This document shows, piece by piece, positions 1 through 9,949 of a stretch of DNA of 64,000 bases. The DNA is from Anaerolineae bacterium (lineage in GTDB: Bacteria > Chloroflexota > Anaerolineae > Aggregatilineales > Aggregatilineaceae). Positions within the stretch are counted from its first letter, which is position 1; each line of letters starts with the position of its first letter. The stretch spans positions 100,017 through 164,016 of the forward strand of contig JAFGNU010000040.1 of the NCBI GenBank assembly GCA_016926875.1, in the 5' to 3' direction. The notes below the pieces were generated by a model. That model made no database searches and was not told the DNA's origin. It was given only the letters and a program-made list of their open reading frames with translations. Position numbers and translations under genes: made by a program.

Positions 1-837
1 CGGCATTTCTCCGACTCTGATCTCCGCCTGCTGCGGTCCATTGGAGAACAGGCTGCACTGGCAGTTCGAAACGCGCAGCTATATGCGGAGCTGCAGAGCT
101 ATGCTCAGAACCTGGAAGACATGGTCGAAGTTCGTACCCAGGAGCTTCGCACCACCCAGGCGCAACTGGTACAAACCGAGAAGCTGGCTGCGTTGGGCCG
201 CCTGGCAGCGGGAGTTGCGCACGAAGTTAACAACCCGCTTCAGCCTATCCTTAATTGTCTGGAAGTGGCGATAGAGGACGTTGAAAGTAAGCAGCGCGTG
301 GATGCTGAAGTGCTGCGTGTGGCCGAGAAAGAGGTCCAGCGGATCAAAGCTATTGTTTCCCGCCTGTTGGACTTTTCTCGCCCAAACACCGGGGAGATGG
401 TGAAGGTCAATTTACACGCACTGATCACAGAGGTGCTGGGGTTGGCAGCCAAACAGCTTGAGCGCATGGATATTCGTGTTGTTGCCGATCTGGCGACTGT
501 CGGCCCGCTGCGGGGTAATCCGGCGCAGATCAAACAGGTTATTCTCAATCTGGTGCTTAATGCAATGGAGGCTATGCCGGGCGGCGGCGATCTGACGATT
601 CGCTTGTATGATGTCAAAGACGGCGTCAGGCTCGAAATCGAGGATACCGGCGTTGGCATGGACAGCCAGACTGTTAACCACCTGTTTGAGCCGTTCTATT
701 CAACCAAAGAAAACGGGACAGGGCTGGGCCTGTCCACAAGCTACGGAATCATCGAAAGTCATGGAGGGAATATCCAGGTTGAAAGCAAGCCTGGAGCGGG
801 CAGTTGCTTTACGATCTGGTTGCCGCGCTTGCTGTAG
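1..837 (+). CDS. Sensor histidine kinase, C-terminal part (GAF end, HisKA, HATPase)
   Basis: The reading frame is open from the first base, so the gene begins outside the window; 278 residues are visible. The first ~35 residues look like the end of a GAF domain running into a coiled-coil linker. A HisKA dimerisation helix follows, with the phospho-accepting His at about residue 74 in the motif AHEVNNPL. The HATPase domain shows the N box (NLVLNAMEAM), G1 (EDTGVGM), F box (FEPFYSTK) and G2 (GTGLGLS). The protein should autophosphorylate in response to a signal read by its missing N-terminal part. No response regulator is adjacent; the next gene faces the other way. The H-box type resembles NtrB/ZraS-like kinases. 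An internal ATG at 121 exists but would cut the linker, so it is not the start. Confidence 0.93.
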   Translation, partial: RHFSDSDLRLLRSIGEQAALAVRNAQLYAELQSYAQNLEDMVEVRTQELRTTQAQLVQTEKLAALGRLAAGVAHEVNNPLQPILNCLEVAIEDVESKQRVDAEVLRVAEKEVQRIKAIVSRLLDFSRPNTGEMVKVNLHALITEVLGLAAKQLERMDIRVVADLATVGPLRGNPAQIKQVILNLVLNAMEAMPGGGDLTIRLYDVKDGVRLEIEDTGVGMDSQTVNHLFEPFYSTKENGTGLGLSTSYGIIESHGGNIQVESKPGAGSCFTIWLPRLL

Positions 838-843
838 TCGCAC

Positions 844-1998
844 TCAAGCGGGTTTCCAACGCACCTGGAAGTCTTCCCAGTCGATGCTGCCGTTGAGATA
901 CTTAACTGCGTCATCGACTGACACCACAGCGCGATACAGTGTGTCATGTGCTTTGGCTTCGCAGAGATTTACGGCTACTCCGACTGCATCCAACTCACCT
1001 TGTAGCGAGGAAGCCTGTTGGGAGGCAATGTCTGCGGCCTGCCGGATTAGTTGTGGTAGGTCGGGCGTGGTGTACCCGCAGATTTCGATAAACAGTGTGT
1101 CTCCCAGGTCGCTGCGAGCCAGCACGACCTCGTTTTCTTTGCTGATATTCGCGGCAAGCAGTTCCTTCTCAGCGGCTGAGCGACTGTTGACGGCAACGTC
1201 TGACTCAATATCAACAGCTTCCAGCGGGCCGGGGTCATCTTTGCCTGAATCGCCCCTGGAAATAAACACGAACGTGATTCCAAAGGCGACAATAACGGCT
1301 ACCAGTGCCAGCAAAAATGCTCTGAGAATACGCCGTCCGCGCCCGCTGCGCCTGGCTTCGCGCTCTTCGCTTGCTGCCAGTGTTTCCTCGTCAAGAGGTT
1401 CGCCGTCAAGTTCCTCAAGTGTTCGTTTCAGGTCAACCAGGCGTTTATCTTTGGCTGGGGATGGCTCAGGGAGATCGTCAAACGATACCGCTTCTTCAGT
1501 TATGAAGACGTCGCTTTGCAGGTCCGCGAAGGGGTCCTCTCCTGTGAACAGTTCGTCTTCAATATCTTCGTCGAAGGCGCTATCCGAGAACAAAGCAGCG
1601 GGAACTTCCTCTTCGAAAGGCGCTACGCGACCGAAGTCCTCGTCCTCAAACAGGTCTTCCTCTGCTCCAAATTCCTCGGTGAAAACGTCCGGAAATGAGG
1701 TTTGGAGTTCGGGGAAGCGCTCCAGTTCGTCCGCTTCTGGGGGATACTGTTGATTCAGCTTGTCGAGCATATCGCGCGCCTTGGGCGCATTGGAATAGCT
1801 TGGGTCGAGGCGGAGCACCGTTACCAGTGCCTCACGGACTTCGCGGGGGTCTTCGGCGGCGTATGCTAGCAGCCACCATGTGTGCGGGTTGTCTGGCTCG
1901 GCCTGTACGATCGGGCGCAGGATACTCAGCGCGTCTTTTATCTTATCGCGCTTGATCAGCTTATAGGCGCGGTCCAGGTCTGTGTTCGTTTCGCTCAT
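844..1998 (-). CDS. TPR-containing single-pass membrane protein
   Basis: This is a 384-residue protein. Residues 5-85 form two or three TPR-like helical hairpins (TDLDRAYKLIKRDKIKDAL, then PHTWWLLAYAAED). Residues ~85-215 are very acidic, with many D/E/F runs, and probably disordered. One membrane helix lies at ~225-247 after a basic RRSGRGRR stretch, so the TPR part should be cytoplasmic and the ~135-residue C-terminal domain outside. The ATG at 1998 is chosen over the upstream in-frame start because CCTGGAGGG lies just before it. The C-terminal domain is not recognised; a TPR scaffold role is inference. The gene is convergent with the kinase fragment and divergent from the giant exoprotein gene. 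Confidence 0.8.
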   Translation of the reverse strand: MSETNTDLDRAYKLIKRDKIKDALSILRPIVQAEPDNPHTWWLLAYAAEDPREVREALVTVLRLDPSYSNAPKARDMLDKLNQQYPPEADELERFPELQTSFPDVFTEEFGAEEDLFEDEDFGRVAPFEEEVPAALFSDSAFDEDIEDELFTGEDPFADLQSDVFITEEAVSFDDLPEPSPAKDKRLVDLKRTLEELDGEPLDEETLAASEEREARRSGRGRRILRAFLLALVAVIVAFGITFVFISRGDSGKDDPGPLEAVDIESDVAVNSRSAAEKELLAANISKENEVVLARSDLGDTLFIEICGYTTPDLPQLIRQAADIASQQASSLQGELDAVGVAVNLCEAKAHDTLYRAVVSVDDAVKYLNGSIDWEDFQVRWKPA

Positions 1999-2109
1999 TT
2001 TTCCCTCCAGGCGGTTGCACGGTACAGCCGCTAAACGCATTATAGCTGCACTGGTTGGAGGGGCACAAGCTGCGCGGTTGTGATGTTTTATCTAATGCTG
2101 TGTGTGCAT

Positions 2110-2115
2110 TATAAT
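2110..2115 (+). promoter_or_regulatory. Candidate -10 box for the giant exoprotein gene
   Basis: A perfect TATAAT lies 57 bases before the ATG at 2173, in an AT-rich stretch between divergent genes. No good -35 hexamer is found 16-18 bases upstream, so this rests on the -10 only. Confidence 0.4.
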
Positions 2116-2172
2116 GGAACTGCTGTCGAAATAACAGGTTAGTTTAGGGTTTATATCCGGTTTGGAGACGCG

Positions 2173-5100
2173 ATGCGCAAAAATGCTTGGTTGCGAGTGG
2201 GAATTGCCACGGGGGCGCTTGTGTTCGCGGTGCTGGTGTTGGCTTACACCCGGTTGTGGGTGCTGGCGCAGGGTACACGGATTCAATACGGTGACAGCGT
2301 AACCGGTGATGTTGCGGAAGCAGGCGATGAAGATGTCTGGTTATTCGACGGTGTAGAGGGCGATATTATTGCGGTGCAGGTGGACCGCACTGGCGGCGAT
2401 CTGCGCCCTGCTGTTTTGCTGCAAGGTCCGAATGATGCGCTGCTGGTCGATCTGGCGTGGCCGGAGAACGGGCCATCCACCGTGCTGTTCACGGCGAGTT
2501 TGCACGCTACCGGTATGCATACCCTGTCTGTTAGCGGCAGCGCCGGTACAACAGGGGCCTATTTGCTAAGTATAGAGCTTCAGCAGGCAGGGGGTCAGAT
2601 CGGCACAGAAGGCAATGTGCTTGCTTATGGGCGCGTTGTGAGAGGGGAGATCACTGATACGGCTTACCGGCACTATTGGTCGTTTCGTGGCGGGCGGGGG
2701 GATGTGATCGACTCGCTGATGACAGCTACATCGGGAGATCTCGACACGTATCTTTCTCTGGTGTCGCCGAATGGGGATGTCTTGGGTAGTGCGGACACAG
2801 GTGGTCCTGATCAGAATGCGGCACTGTTTTCGGTTAAGCTCCCGGCGACCGGCACGTACACTCTGGTCGCGCGACGTGCGGGAGATAATCTTGGCGAGCG
2901 TGGTACGACGCTGGGGACGTATGATTTAGCGCTGATTTTGCGTAGTGCTGGCGTCTCTGAAGCTGATGTTACGCCTGCTGATCTGGTTCCGGGGGTTGAT
3001 GTGGTGGGGCGTCTTACGGCAGATGCACCAGCGGCATTGTACGGTCTTGAGGTTGCTGAGGGTGTGCTGTCGATTCAGCTCGATCTGGATGACCGGACGC
3101 GGCTTGGCATTGTGGCAGTCATGACGCCCGGTGGTGCGCTGTTGGGAACCTTTTCGGGTGTGTCTCCACTGCGGTCAAGCGTGACGCTGCCTGGATCGGG
3201 AACGATCTGGGTCGAAGTAACTGTTGAGGGCATACGCGAAGGCGCCTCGGTGGATTTTGTCTTGAGCGCTGATCAGCTTGTGACGGCGCGAAGGGCATCG
3301 CGGGCGCTGCTTTATGGGCGTGCTCAACAGGTTGGCGCGCGTATGTCTTGGGAGCCTGACGCATGGCACTTTGCCGGTCAGGCGGGTGATCTGGTGCAGA
3401 TCGAGGTGCAGCCGTTTGGCCCAGTGTTGGACGGAGAAGTCCAGATCTTTGAGCCGGGCGGGGAGTTGCTTGTCAGGCGGGTTATAGCGAATAGTGTTGT
3501 GCAACCGTTGGTTCTGGCTGTTGATGGACTATACGAAGTATTTGTGAATGAAGAAGCAGCCGCGACCGGCTATCGTATTTCTATCGATCAAACAGGGGCT
3601 GCGGGACAGTCGTTTGAGCAGTATATAGCCTGCCCCGACCCGGCAGGTATGCTGTCCCCCGGTGCTGCGGACGCTGTGTCTGGCAGTGTGCCGCCGGGCG
3701 GTGCGCAGGCATGGGCGGTCGAGGTTGCCGATGCGCAAACCTGGCTCTTCCAGGTCGAACCAGGCGGGGCAAACTCTGGATTAGGTCTGGCGATTAAAGC
3801 ACCGGATGGTAAGTTGTTGAGTGTTGCCGTTGCGGATGGAATACCGGGGCCTGGGCTTCTGAAAGTCGATCTGCCTCATGCAGGCCGGTTTTCTGCTGCT
3901 GTTTTTGACCTGTCTGGGGCTGGCGGTTCATATACGCTGACCGGCAGCCCAATCGAGTCTGGCAGGCTGGCGCTGAATACTCCCGCTAAAGGTGCGCTGA
4001 CGCCGTCCCTATCTGCCGATGCATGGGCGCTCAGCTTGCCGCCGGACGCACTGCTGAATATCCGCGTTACAACACTTTCTCCCGGCAGCAGCCAGCCGAC
4101 TGTCCACGTAATAGGAGCGGATGGGTTGTTAACGGCTTCTAATGCTCTGGACGAATCGCGCGGCGCGGTCGATCTGCTAGGCATCCCGACAGCAGACGGC
4201 GGCACATTTCAGATCGTTCTAGCACAGGCAGGCGACGCCCCGCGCACCGCTTACACCATAACGGCCGACATTGAAATGCCATTCGAGAGCGAATCCCAGG
4301 TTGAACTGGCGATGGACGCTCCTGTTTCGCAGCAGTCTGAAGCGGAGCCAGCGCCAGTGCCGTACCGGGAACGCGTGAGCGTGCCCGATCAGATCACACC
4401 ACCGGTTGACCTGGAATCTGACCTGCTCCGGACCGCGTCACGGATAGAAGATGGCGCGCTGGCACGCGGAGAAATAGCACCGGGTGCGGCTTACGAAGCC
4501 TGGACGTTCAACGCTGTGCAGGGCCAGATGTTGAGTTTTTCGGCTGTGGCCCTGGATGAAAACAGCGCCGGTCTGGGTATCGTGCTGCTGTCCGAAAGCG
4601 GCAGTGTGCTGGTAGAACACTTTCAACGTGGAGCAGGTGCGAGCCACTTAATGCACCGGGCTGCCGCTTCCGGAACCTACTATGTGCTAGTGACGCTGAA
4701 ACAAGGTGCGCGCTATACATTGACGGTAGAGCGTCTCTCCGACATTGATGAGCACGTACCGGATGTGCTGCCCGGCCAGGTTATATCGTTTGGCGAGGTC
4801 TTGTTTGGGGAACTGGTAGAGCCGGATGATACCAGCCAGTTTGCGTTTTACGGTCACGCCGGGGATATCATCCTTGCGAGTGCTTCACGTCTGCAAGGCG
4901 ATTTGGGTGTGCGGCTGGCGCTGTCCGGCGCAGATGGTGTTGTCTTGGGTGAAGCGAGCATGGTTGGCGAGTCATCAACCGCTGATCTGGGCGAGATCCG
5001 GCTGGCAGTTGATGGAATATACCGGTTGGAAGTAGCGCACGCCGACGGTGAAGAAGCTACTGCCGGGCAGTTTGTGCTGCAACTTAACCTGCAAGCGACA

Positions 5101-8100
5101 GAAACAGCTTCAGAACGGGGTGGCGGCATACTGGCAGGACAGCGTATTGCCGGGTTGAGTATTGGCGACCCGCAGCATCACTGGCTATTTGATGCGCAGG
5201 CCGGGGAACAGGTTACGGTCCATCTTGAGCCGCTGATGCCCGGCGCTCCGATCCCGCTTCGGCTGCAACTCGCTGATACGGCGGGACATGTTTTCTTGCA
5301 CAAAGAGATAGATGTTGGGCATGAGGTGCTCTCATTTGAGGATGTTCTGCTACCACGCAGCGGCGTATACCAGGCTGTCGTAAGCGGCGGACGTGTGCAA
5401 ACAGGAATGTATCGTATCACGCTGGAGCGCGATCTCAGCCGCACAACCGACGACGAAAGCGTGATTCGCTACGGCGACACAGTGGGCAAAGTCCTGACCG
5501 GGGATAACTTCCTGGATGTGTGGACATTCGCTGGATCGCAAGGCGATGTCGTCTCCATCCTGGCGCGACCGGTGCGAGGCGATGCAGCGTTCATTGGATT
5601 CCAACTGCGCACAGGGAGCGGGTCGGTTGTGGCGACTGCGGCAGACGATGGCACCACCAGTGTTGCATATAGCCGGGATATTGCGCTGCCGTCCGACGGT
5701 CACTATGCAATCGTTGTTGGAAATCTGGACGGCGAATTTGAGGGGCAAACGGCATACGAATTGACGATTCAGCTACATAGCACCCGTGCGCGCTCGGTGG
5801 GAAGCGTGATAACCTACGGGCAGAATGTGGAGGGTGCTTTTTACGCCGATGATCGGGTCGATACATGGCTGTTTGAAGGACGGCAGGGCGACATCATTAC
5901 CGCTGAGGTGGCAGGCGAAACATCTACCTTGCTTCCCTGGATGGCGTTGGTTTCGACTGACTGGCATGCAGCCAGTGTGGCTGAACAGGCGGAGCAGCTC
6001 GCCAGTGTACAGGCTGCCGGGGATAACCAAAGCGCCCGGATCGATCAATTTGTGCTTCCGGAGAGCGGCCCTTACGCCTTAGTGGTACAAAACGCAGCAT
6101 ACGAGGGGGGAAACTACCGCCTGGAACTGGCGGGGCAGTCTACTGCAATAGTGGGAGTAAAGCCTATTGAGCCGGGTATACCACTTGATGGCCTCATTGC
6201 GCCGGGTGCTCCACTCGATGGCTGGGTTTTTGAAGGGGTGGAGGGGGCCAGTGTAACGGTCGCAGTCACGCCTGGTAATCGTTCGGCACTTGCGCCTGCT
6301 GTGATGCTGCTGGCGCCGGATGGGGTGGTGCTGGTGCAGACTGATGCGCCTGTGACAGGAGCGGCGAGGATTGAAGACTACCGGTTGCCGTTGACCGGGG
6401 TATACACCGTTGTGGTGACCCGCGCATTAGGTGAAGTTGGCCGGACCGAGGGGAGTTATGTTCTTGAGTTCGCTCAAGTGCCGCCGTCCGGTGTTATCCG
6501 CGAACCAATCACATACGATCAGCTTGAACGCGGCGTACTGGATGCTGAGACTCCTGTTGAACGGTGGAGTTTGGATGGGCAGCAGGGGGATGTGGTTCGC
6601 GTCCGTGTTGAAACCACCAGCGGTAACCTCGATCCTGTGGCACAACTCCGCTTATTGGATGGAGATGTGCTCGCCTGGGCGGACGATGGTGATCAGGATC
6701 AAAATACCGAGTTCACTGTGACGCTTCCCCAGGGTGCGGGTTACGAGATCGAAGTGTCGCGATATGGCGGTGCGCTTGGAACCACCGAAGGAAACTACAC
6801 GCTGCTTGTAGAGCGTGTTTACCGGTTTGAGCCGCTCTCGCCGGACCGGCTGTTGGCTTATGGAGATCGCGTCACCGGCACGGTTGATGGCAATAACCGG
6901 AGTGTTTACTGGATATTCGCTGCGGCGCAGGGCGACATTATCCGTGCCAAAGCCCAATTTGCCATTGATGATTCGCCGTTGTCTCTTTCTATCTATGATC
7001 CATCCGGCGACACGATGGCAACGGCCGAACGCAGCGGCGGGAGCGCAGTTATCGATGCGTTTGAGGCCCCAACGGATGGATTGTATACGCTCGAAGTGCG
7101 CCGTCCTTCCGATGCGCGCGCCAGCTACAGTCCGTATACGCTTAGTCTGGAGTTGGTGCAAGCGGCGGTTGGTGTGTTGGGGCAAGGTGGTGTGGTTGGG
7201 CTTGAGCACCCGGCAACAGGGCAGTTCCGCGAGGTTCCCGGCACGCACACTTGGTTTTTCTATGGGCAGGCCGGGCAGGATGTGTCGCTTTCACTCACCC
7301 GGTTGAGCGGCGCGTTAGGGGTTGACCTGTCGGTGCTGGCTCCTGATGGCAGTCTGCTAAATACAGTGAGCGCTGCACCAGGATCGACCAGTATGCTTAC
7401 TACCGGCGCTTTCCGGCTGCCGTTGGACGGGATGTACACGCTGCTGGTGGCAGGCGATGCATCTGTATCAGGCCTGATTTACCGGTTGACACTTCAGCCG
7501 GTGGTGGAATCTGCGACCGACGTGCAGCAGCTAAGCTTCCTTGAGGACGGATTTGGTGCGATCAGCGACGCGCGCTATCTCGAACACTGGGCGTTTGAAG
7601 TGAGTGCGGGCCAGGCGCTCTCCCTGCGTCTGATACCTGTCTCCGGCAATCTGGCGCCAACCCTGACGCTCTGGGGACCTGATGGGCGTCCTCTGATCGA
7701 AGGCGTGACGGAGGACACATCCGCGGGCATGCAGACGAAGTCGCTCGATTATGTAGCGCCGCAGTCCGGCACGTACGTTGCAGTTGTCAGCCGCCTGGAT
7801 GGACCAGCGGGAGACACAAGCGGCGCCTACCGCATTTTGCTGCGACAACAGACCATTTCTGCTTTAGCCGCTACCGCTGCCGATATTCCCTTTGGCCAGG
7901 AAATCCGAGAGCGAGCCCGGCCAACGGAAACGCAAGCTTACGCTTTCCAGGGTTTGGCGGGAGATGTGGTGGCCGTTGCATTGCGCGTACCCGGAGGGCA
8001 TGGCGTCCCGGCGCTGACTCTGGAAACAGAACGCGGTGCTCCTGTGTCTGCCCCACTGGTAACGAACGACAATGAAGCCGTTATCCCTGGATACGTTCTG

Positions 8101-9864
8101 CCGGACAATGGCCGTTACGTGATCGGACTCAGTGGAGATGAAGCCGTCGAGTTTAGATTGGTTGTGTTGCAGCGCGAGCGTGTGCTGCCAGCATCCGGCG
8201 GGCGTATCCGGCGGCTGGTCATGGATCGTGACCAGGTAGAAGGGATTGACAATCCAGAGCAGCCGACGCACTGGACTTTCTCCGGAACTGCGGGCGATGT
8301 GCTCACTTTTACCGTGGATACGTCGGGTAGCAGCTTGAGAGCGGACGTGATGTTGTATGGTCCGCAAGGCTATATCGCCGGTGCGGTTGGGGTTTCTGGC
8401 AGTCGTGTGGTGGTTCTGGGACCGGTTCGTCTGCCGGACGATGGGGATTATGTGCTGGTCATTGGCTCGTGGCTGGGCAGTATCGGCGGTTCGACGGGTG
8501 GATACACCGTACATGCCGAGACGGCACCTGCCGGGATATCCGGTTCGAACGGTGGGCATATTCCCGGCGGGGTGGCGGTCGCTGGCGGCCTGATTCCGGA
8601 GGATAACCAGGATACCTGGACGTTTGACGGGCGTGCTGGCGAAGTGATCACTATTCGCGCGGAGCGGGCAGCGGGTAACGGATCACTTGTGCTGGAACTA
8701 CTGGATCATAACGGGACATCCCTGGCTGTTGGCCAGCCGGATGCCGATATTTCCGCGATCACGCTGCCAGCAGATGGCACCTATCAGGTTCGAGTGACAG
8801 GGACGCTGGCTGAAGCAGAAAGTATCGAGTATCGCCTGGCTGTGATCCAGACCCAAGAGCCAGTGGTAGCGAGTGTTAAATCGGCCAGCGGCATCGCGTA
8901 TGGCGAGGAATCGACCGGGATGTTCTCGGCCAACAGCGTTTATCAGGCCTGGGTGTTTTATGGCCGGGCAGGTGAGCGCATCACCGGCTGGGTTGAATCT
9001 GTGGACGGTGATTTCAGCCCTGTGTTGTATCTGGTTGGGCCAGGTGCAGATATATTGTTTGCAGATGTAAGGCTGGTACCCGGTGCGACGGCGGAGTTGG
9101 CGGGTCTGGTATTGCCGGAAAATGGCTTCTATGGGCTGGTTGTGGGTCGGGCGCCCGGCAGCGATTCATCTGAAGACGCTGCATATACAATCCGCCTGGA
9201 CTTAATGGCCGCCGGTGCTGTTGCGCAGGGAGTCTTGGAAGGGGAAAGCACTGGACACCTGACGGCAGCCGCGCCGGTTCATGAATGGGTGTTGGCGCCG
9301 GACTACGCGGGGCAGTACCTTGTACAAATGCTCCCACTAATGCCCGGTGCGGGCTTGAGTCTGTTTGTGCTGGCCGCTGACGACGAGGTGTTGGCAACCG
9401 GGGCGCAGGATGCATCCGGTTCGCTGAGTGTAACCCTCAGCCTGGGCGCCAGGCAGTCATACGCGGTGATGGTGTCCGGTGGTCCGGGTGTGCAGCAAGC
9501 GCAGTATACCTTACGGTTGCTGCCTGCCAGCATGACAACAGGTGGTGGTGCGCTGGCGCTGCCTGCTGCCGACGTGGGACGCATCTGGGACGACGATTTT
9601 TCTGATGAGTGGACTGTTCAGGGAACAAGCGGCAGCACGCTTGTAATTGAGGTGAGGCACACGCGTGGTGATCTGGCGCCTGTAGTGTCCCTCTTTGATC
9701 AAAACGGCCTCCTGCTTCAAGAGGGACTGCCGGATGAGGACGGTGTGGCTGCTTTACGTGTAGAACTGCCTGTAGATGGGCGCTACAGCATATTGGTTTC
9801 GCGCAGTGATGGCGCAGGCGGGACAACATCCGGTGATTATGCGCTGTCCGTGCAAACTGAGTAA
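2173..9864 (+). CDS. Giant secreted protein of about 22 tandem pre-peptidase-like beta domains
   Basis: This 2563-residue protein begins with a signal peptide or signal anchor (basic MRKNAWLR, then a hydrophobic core at ~9-30). The remainder is tandem units of ~115 residues. Each opens with a variant of YGDxVxGxL, continues with an aromatic core such as DVWLFDGVEGDII, then an LxxPDGxLL-type strand and an LPxxGxYxLxV-type strand. I count about 22 units, with the best matches at the N-terminus, middle and C-terminus. This is the pattern of bacterial pre-peptidase C-terminal (PPC)-like domains. No protease, glycosidase, sortase motif or C-terminal membrane anchor is visible. The likely role is an extracellular or wall-associated structural or adhesive protein, which is inference. 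The start has GGAG five bases upstream. A strong terminator follows. Confidence 0.85.
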   Translation: MRKNAWLRVGIATGALVFAVLVLAYTRLWVLAQGTRIQYGDSVTGDVAEAGDEDVWLFDGVEGDIIAVQVDRTGGDLRPAVLLQGPNDALLVDLAWPENGPSTVLFTASLHATGMHTLSVSGSAGTTGAYLLSIELQQAGGQIGTEGNVLAYGRVVRGEITDTAYRHYWSFRGGRGDVIDSLMTATSGDLDTYLSLVSPNGDVLGSADTGGPDQNAALFSVKLPATGTYTLVARRAGDNLGERGTTLGTYDLALILRSAGVSEADVTPADLVPGVDVVGRLTADAPAALYGLEVAEGVLSIQLDLDDRTRLGIVAVMTPGGALLGTFSGVSPLRSSVTLPGSGTIWVEVTVEGIREGASVDFVLSADQLVTARRASRALLYGRAQQVGARMSWEPDAWHFAGQAGDLVQIEVQPFGPVLDGEVQIFEPGGELLVRRVIANSVVQPLVLAVDGLYEVFVNEEAAATGYRISIDQTGAAGQSFEQYIACPDPAGMLSPGAADAVSGSVPPGGAQAWAVEVADAQTWLFQVEPGGANSGLGLAIKAPDGKLLSVAVADGIPGPGLLKVDLPHAGRFSAAVFDLSGAGGSYTLTGSPIESGRLALNTPAKGALTPSLSADAWALSLPPDALLNIRVTTLSPGSSQPTVHVIGADGLLTASNALDESRGAVDLLGIPTADGGTFQIVLAQAGDAPRTAYTITADIEMPFESESQVELAMDAPVSQQSEAEPAPVPYRERVSVPDQITPPVDLESDLLRTASRIEDGALARGEIAPGAAYEAWTFNAVQGQMLSFSAVALDENSAGLGIVLLSESGSVLVEHFQRGAGASHLMHRAAASGTYYVLVTLKQGARYTLTVERLSDIDEHVPDVLPGQVISFGEVLFGELVEPDDTSQFAFYGHAGDIILASASRLQGDLGVRLALSGADGVVLGEASMVGESSTADLGEIRLAVDGIYRLEVAHADGEEATAGQFVLQLNLQATETASERGGGILAGQRIAGLSIGDPQHHWLFDAQAGEQVTVHLEPLMPGAPIPLRLQLADTAGHVFLHKEIDVGHEVLSFEDVLLPRSGVYQAVVSGGRVQTGMYRITLERDLSRTTDDESVIRYGDTVGKVLTGDNFLDVWTFAGSQGDVVSILARPVRGDAAFIGFQLRTGSGSVVATAADDGTTSVAYSRDIALPSDGHYAIVVGNLDGEFEGQTAYELTIQLHSTRARSVGSVITYGQNVEGAFYADDRVDTWLFEGRQGDIITAEVAGETSTLLPWMALVSTDWHAASVAEQAEQLASVQAAGDNQSARIDQFVLPESGPYALVVQNAAYEGGNYRLELAGQSTAIVGVKPIEPGIPLDGLIAPGAPLDGWVFEGVEGASVTVAVTPGNRSALAPAVMLLAPDGVVLVQTDAPVTGAARIEDYRLPLTGVYTVVVTRALGEVGRTEGSYVLEFAQVPPSGVIREPITYDQLERGVLDAETPVERWSLDGQQGDVVRVRVETTSGNLDPVAQLRLLDGDVLAWADDGDQDQNTEFTVTLPQGAGYEIEVSRYGGALGTTEGNYTLLVERVYRFEPLSPDRLLAYGDRVTGTVDGNNRSVYWIFAAAQGDIIRAKAQFAIDDSPLSLSIYDPSGDTMATAERSGGSAVIDAFEAPTDGLYTLEVRRPSDARASYSPYTLSLELVQAAVGVLGQGGVVGLEHPATGQFREVPGTHTWFFYGQAGQDVSLSLTRLSGALGVDLSVLAPDGSLLNTVSAAPGSTSMLTTGAFRLPLDGMYTLLVAGDASVSGLIYRLTLQPVVESATDVQQLSFLEDGFGAISDARYLEHWAFEVSAGQALSLRLIPVSGNLAPTLTLWGPDGRPLIEGVTEDTSAGMQTKSLDYVAPQSGTYVAVVSRLDGPAGDTSGAYRILLRQQTISALAATAADIPFGQEIRERARPTETQAYAFQGLAGDVVAVALRVPGGHGVPALTLETERGAPVSAPLVTNDNEAVIPGYVLPDNGRYVIGLSGDEAVEFRLVVLQRERVLPASGGRIRRLVMDRDQVEGIDNPEQPTHWTFSGTAGDVLTFTVDTSGSSLRADVMLYGPQGYIAGAVGVSGSRVVVLGPVRLPDDGDYVLVIGSWLGSIGGSTGGYTVHAETAPAGISGSNGGHIPGGVAVAGGLIPEDNQDTWTFDGRAGEVITIRAERAAGNGSLVLELLDHNGTSLAVGQPDADISAITLPADGTYQVRVTGTLAEAESIEYRLAVIQTQEPVVASVKSASGIAYGEESTGMFSANSVYQAWVFYGRAGERITGWVESVDGDFSPVLYLVGPGADILFADVRLVPGATAELAGLVLPENGFYGLVVGRAPGSDSSEDAAYTIRLDLMAAGAVAQGVLEGESTGHLTAAAPVHEWVLAPDYAGQYLVQMLPLMPGAGLSLFVLAADDEVLATGAQDASGSLSVTLSLGARQSYAVMVSGGPGVQQAQYTLRLLPASMTTGGGALALPAADVGRIWDDDFSDEWTVQGTSGSTLVIEVRHTRGDLAPVVSLFDQNGLLLQEGLPDEDGVAALRVELPVDGRYSILVSRSDGAGGTTSGDYALSVQTE

Positions 9865-9894
9865 GCCCCCCACTGTCTGTTCGTGCTATACAAA

Positions 9895-9936
9895 AGCGCT
9901 GCTCGCGCATAGGGAACAAACGCGAGCAGCGTTTTT
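9895..9936. terminator. Bidirectional intrinsic terminator between convergent genes
   Basis: A perfect 11-bp stem (CGCTGCTCGCG at 9897-9907, CGCGAGCAGCG at 9921-9931) with a 13-base loop is followed by TTTTT on the plus strand. On the minus strand the same stem is followed by CTTTTG. It sits between the stops of the giant exoprotein gene and the SH3-repeat gene, so it can serve both. Confidence 0.85.
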
Positions 9937-9949
9937 GGTGCTGTAGCGG

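Noticed and set aside
608..1753. A 381-residue plus-strand frame antisense to the TPR membrane protein
   Set aside because: It is very rich in Ser/Arg, has no ribosome site, and overlaps the kinase end and a gene with clear TPR and membrane features.
2173..9864. Possible CRISPR or DNA-level tandem repeat
   Set aside because: The repeats are visible at protein level only; the DNA units are diverged and have no constant spacer pattern.
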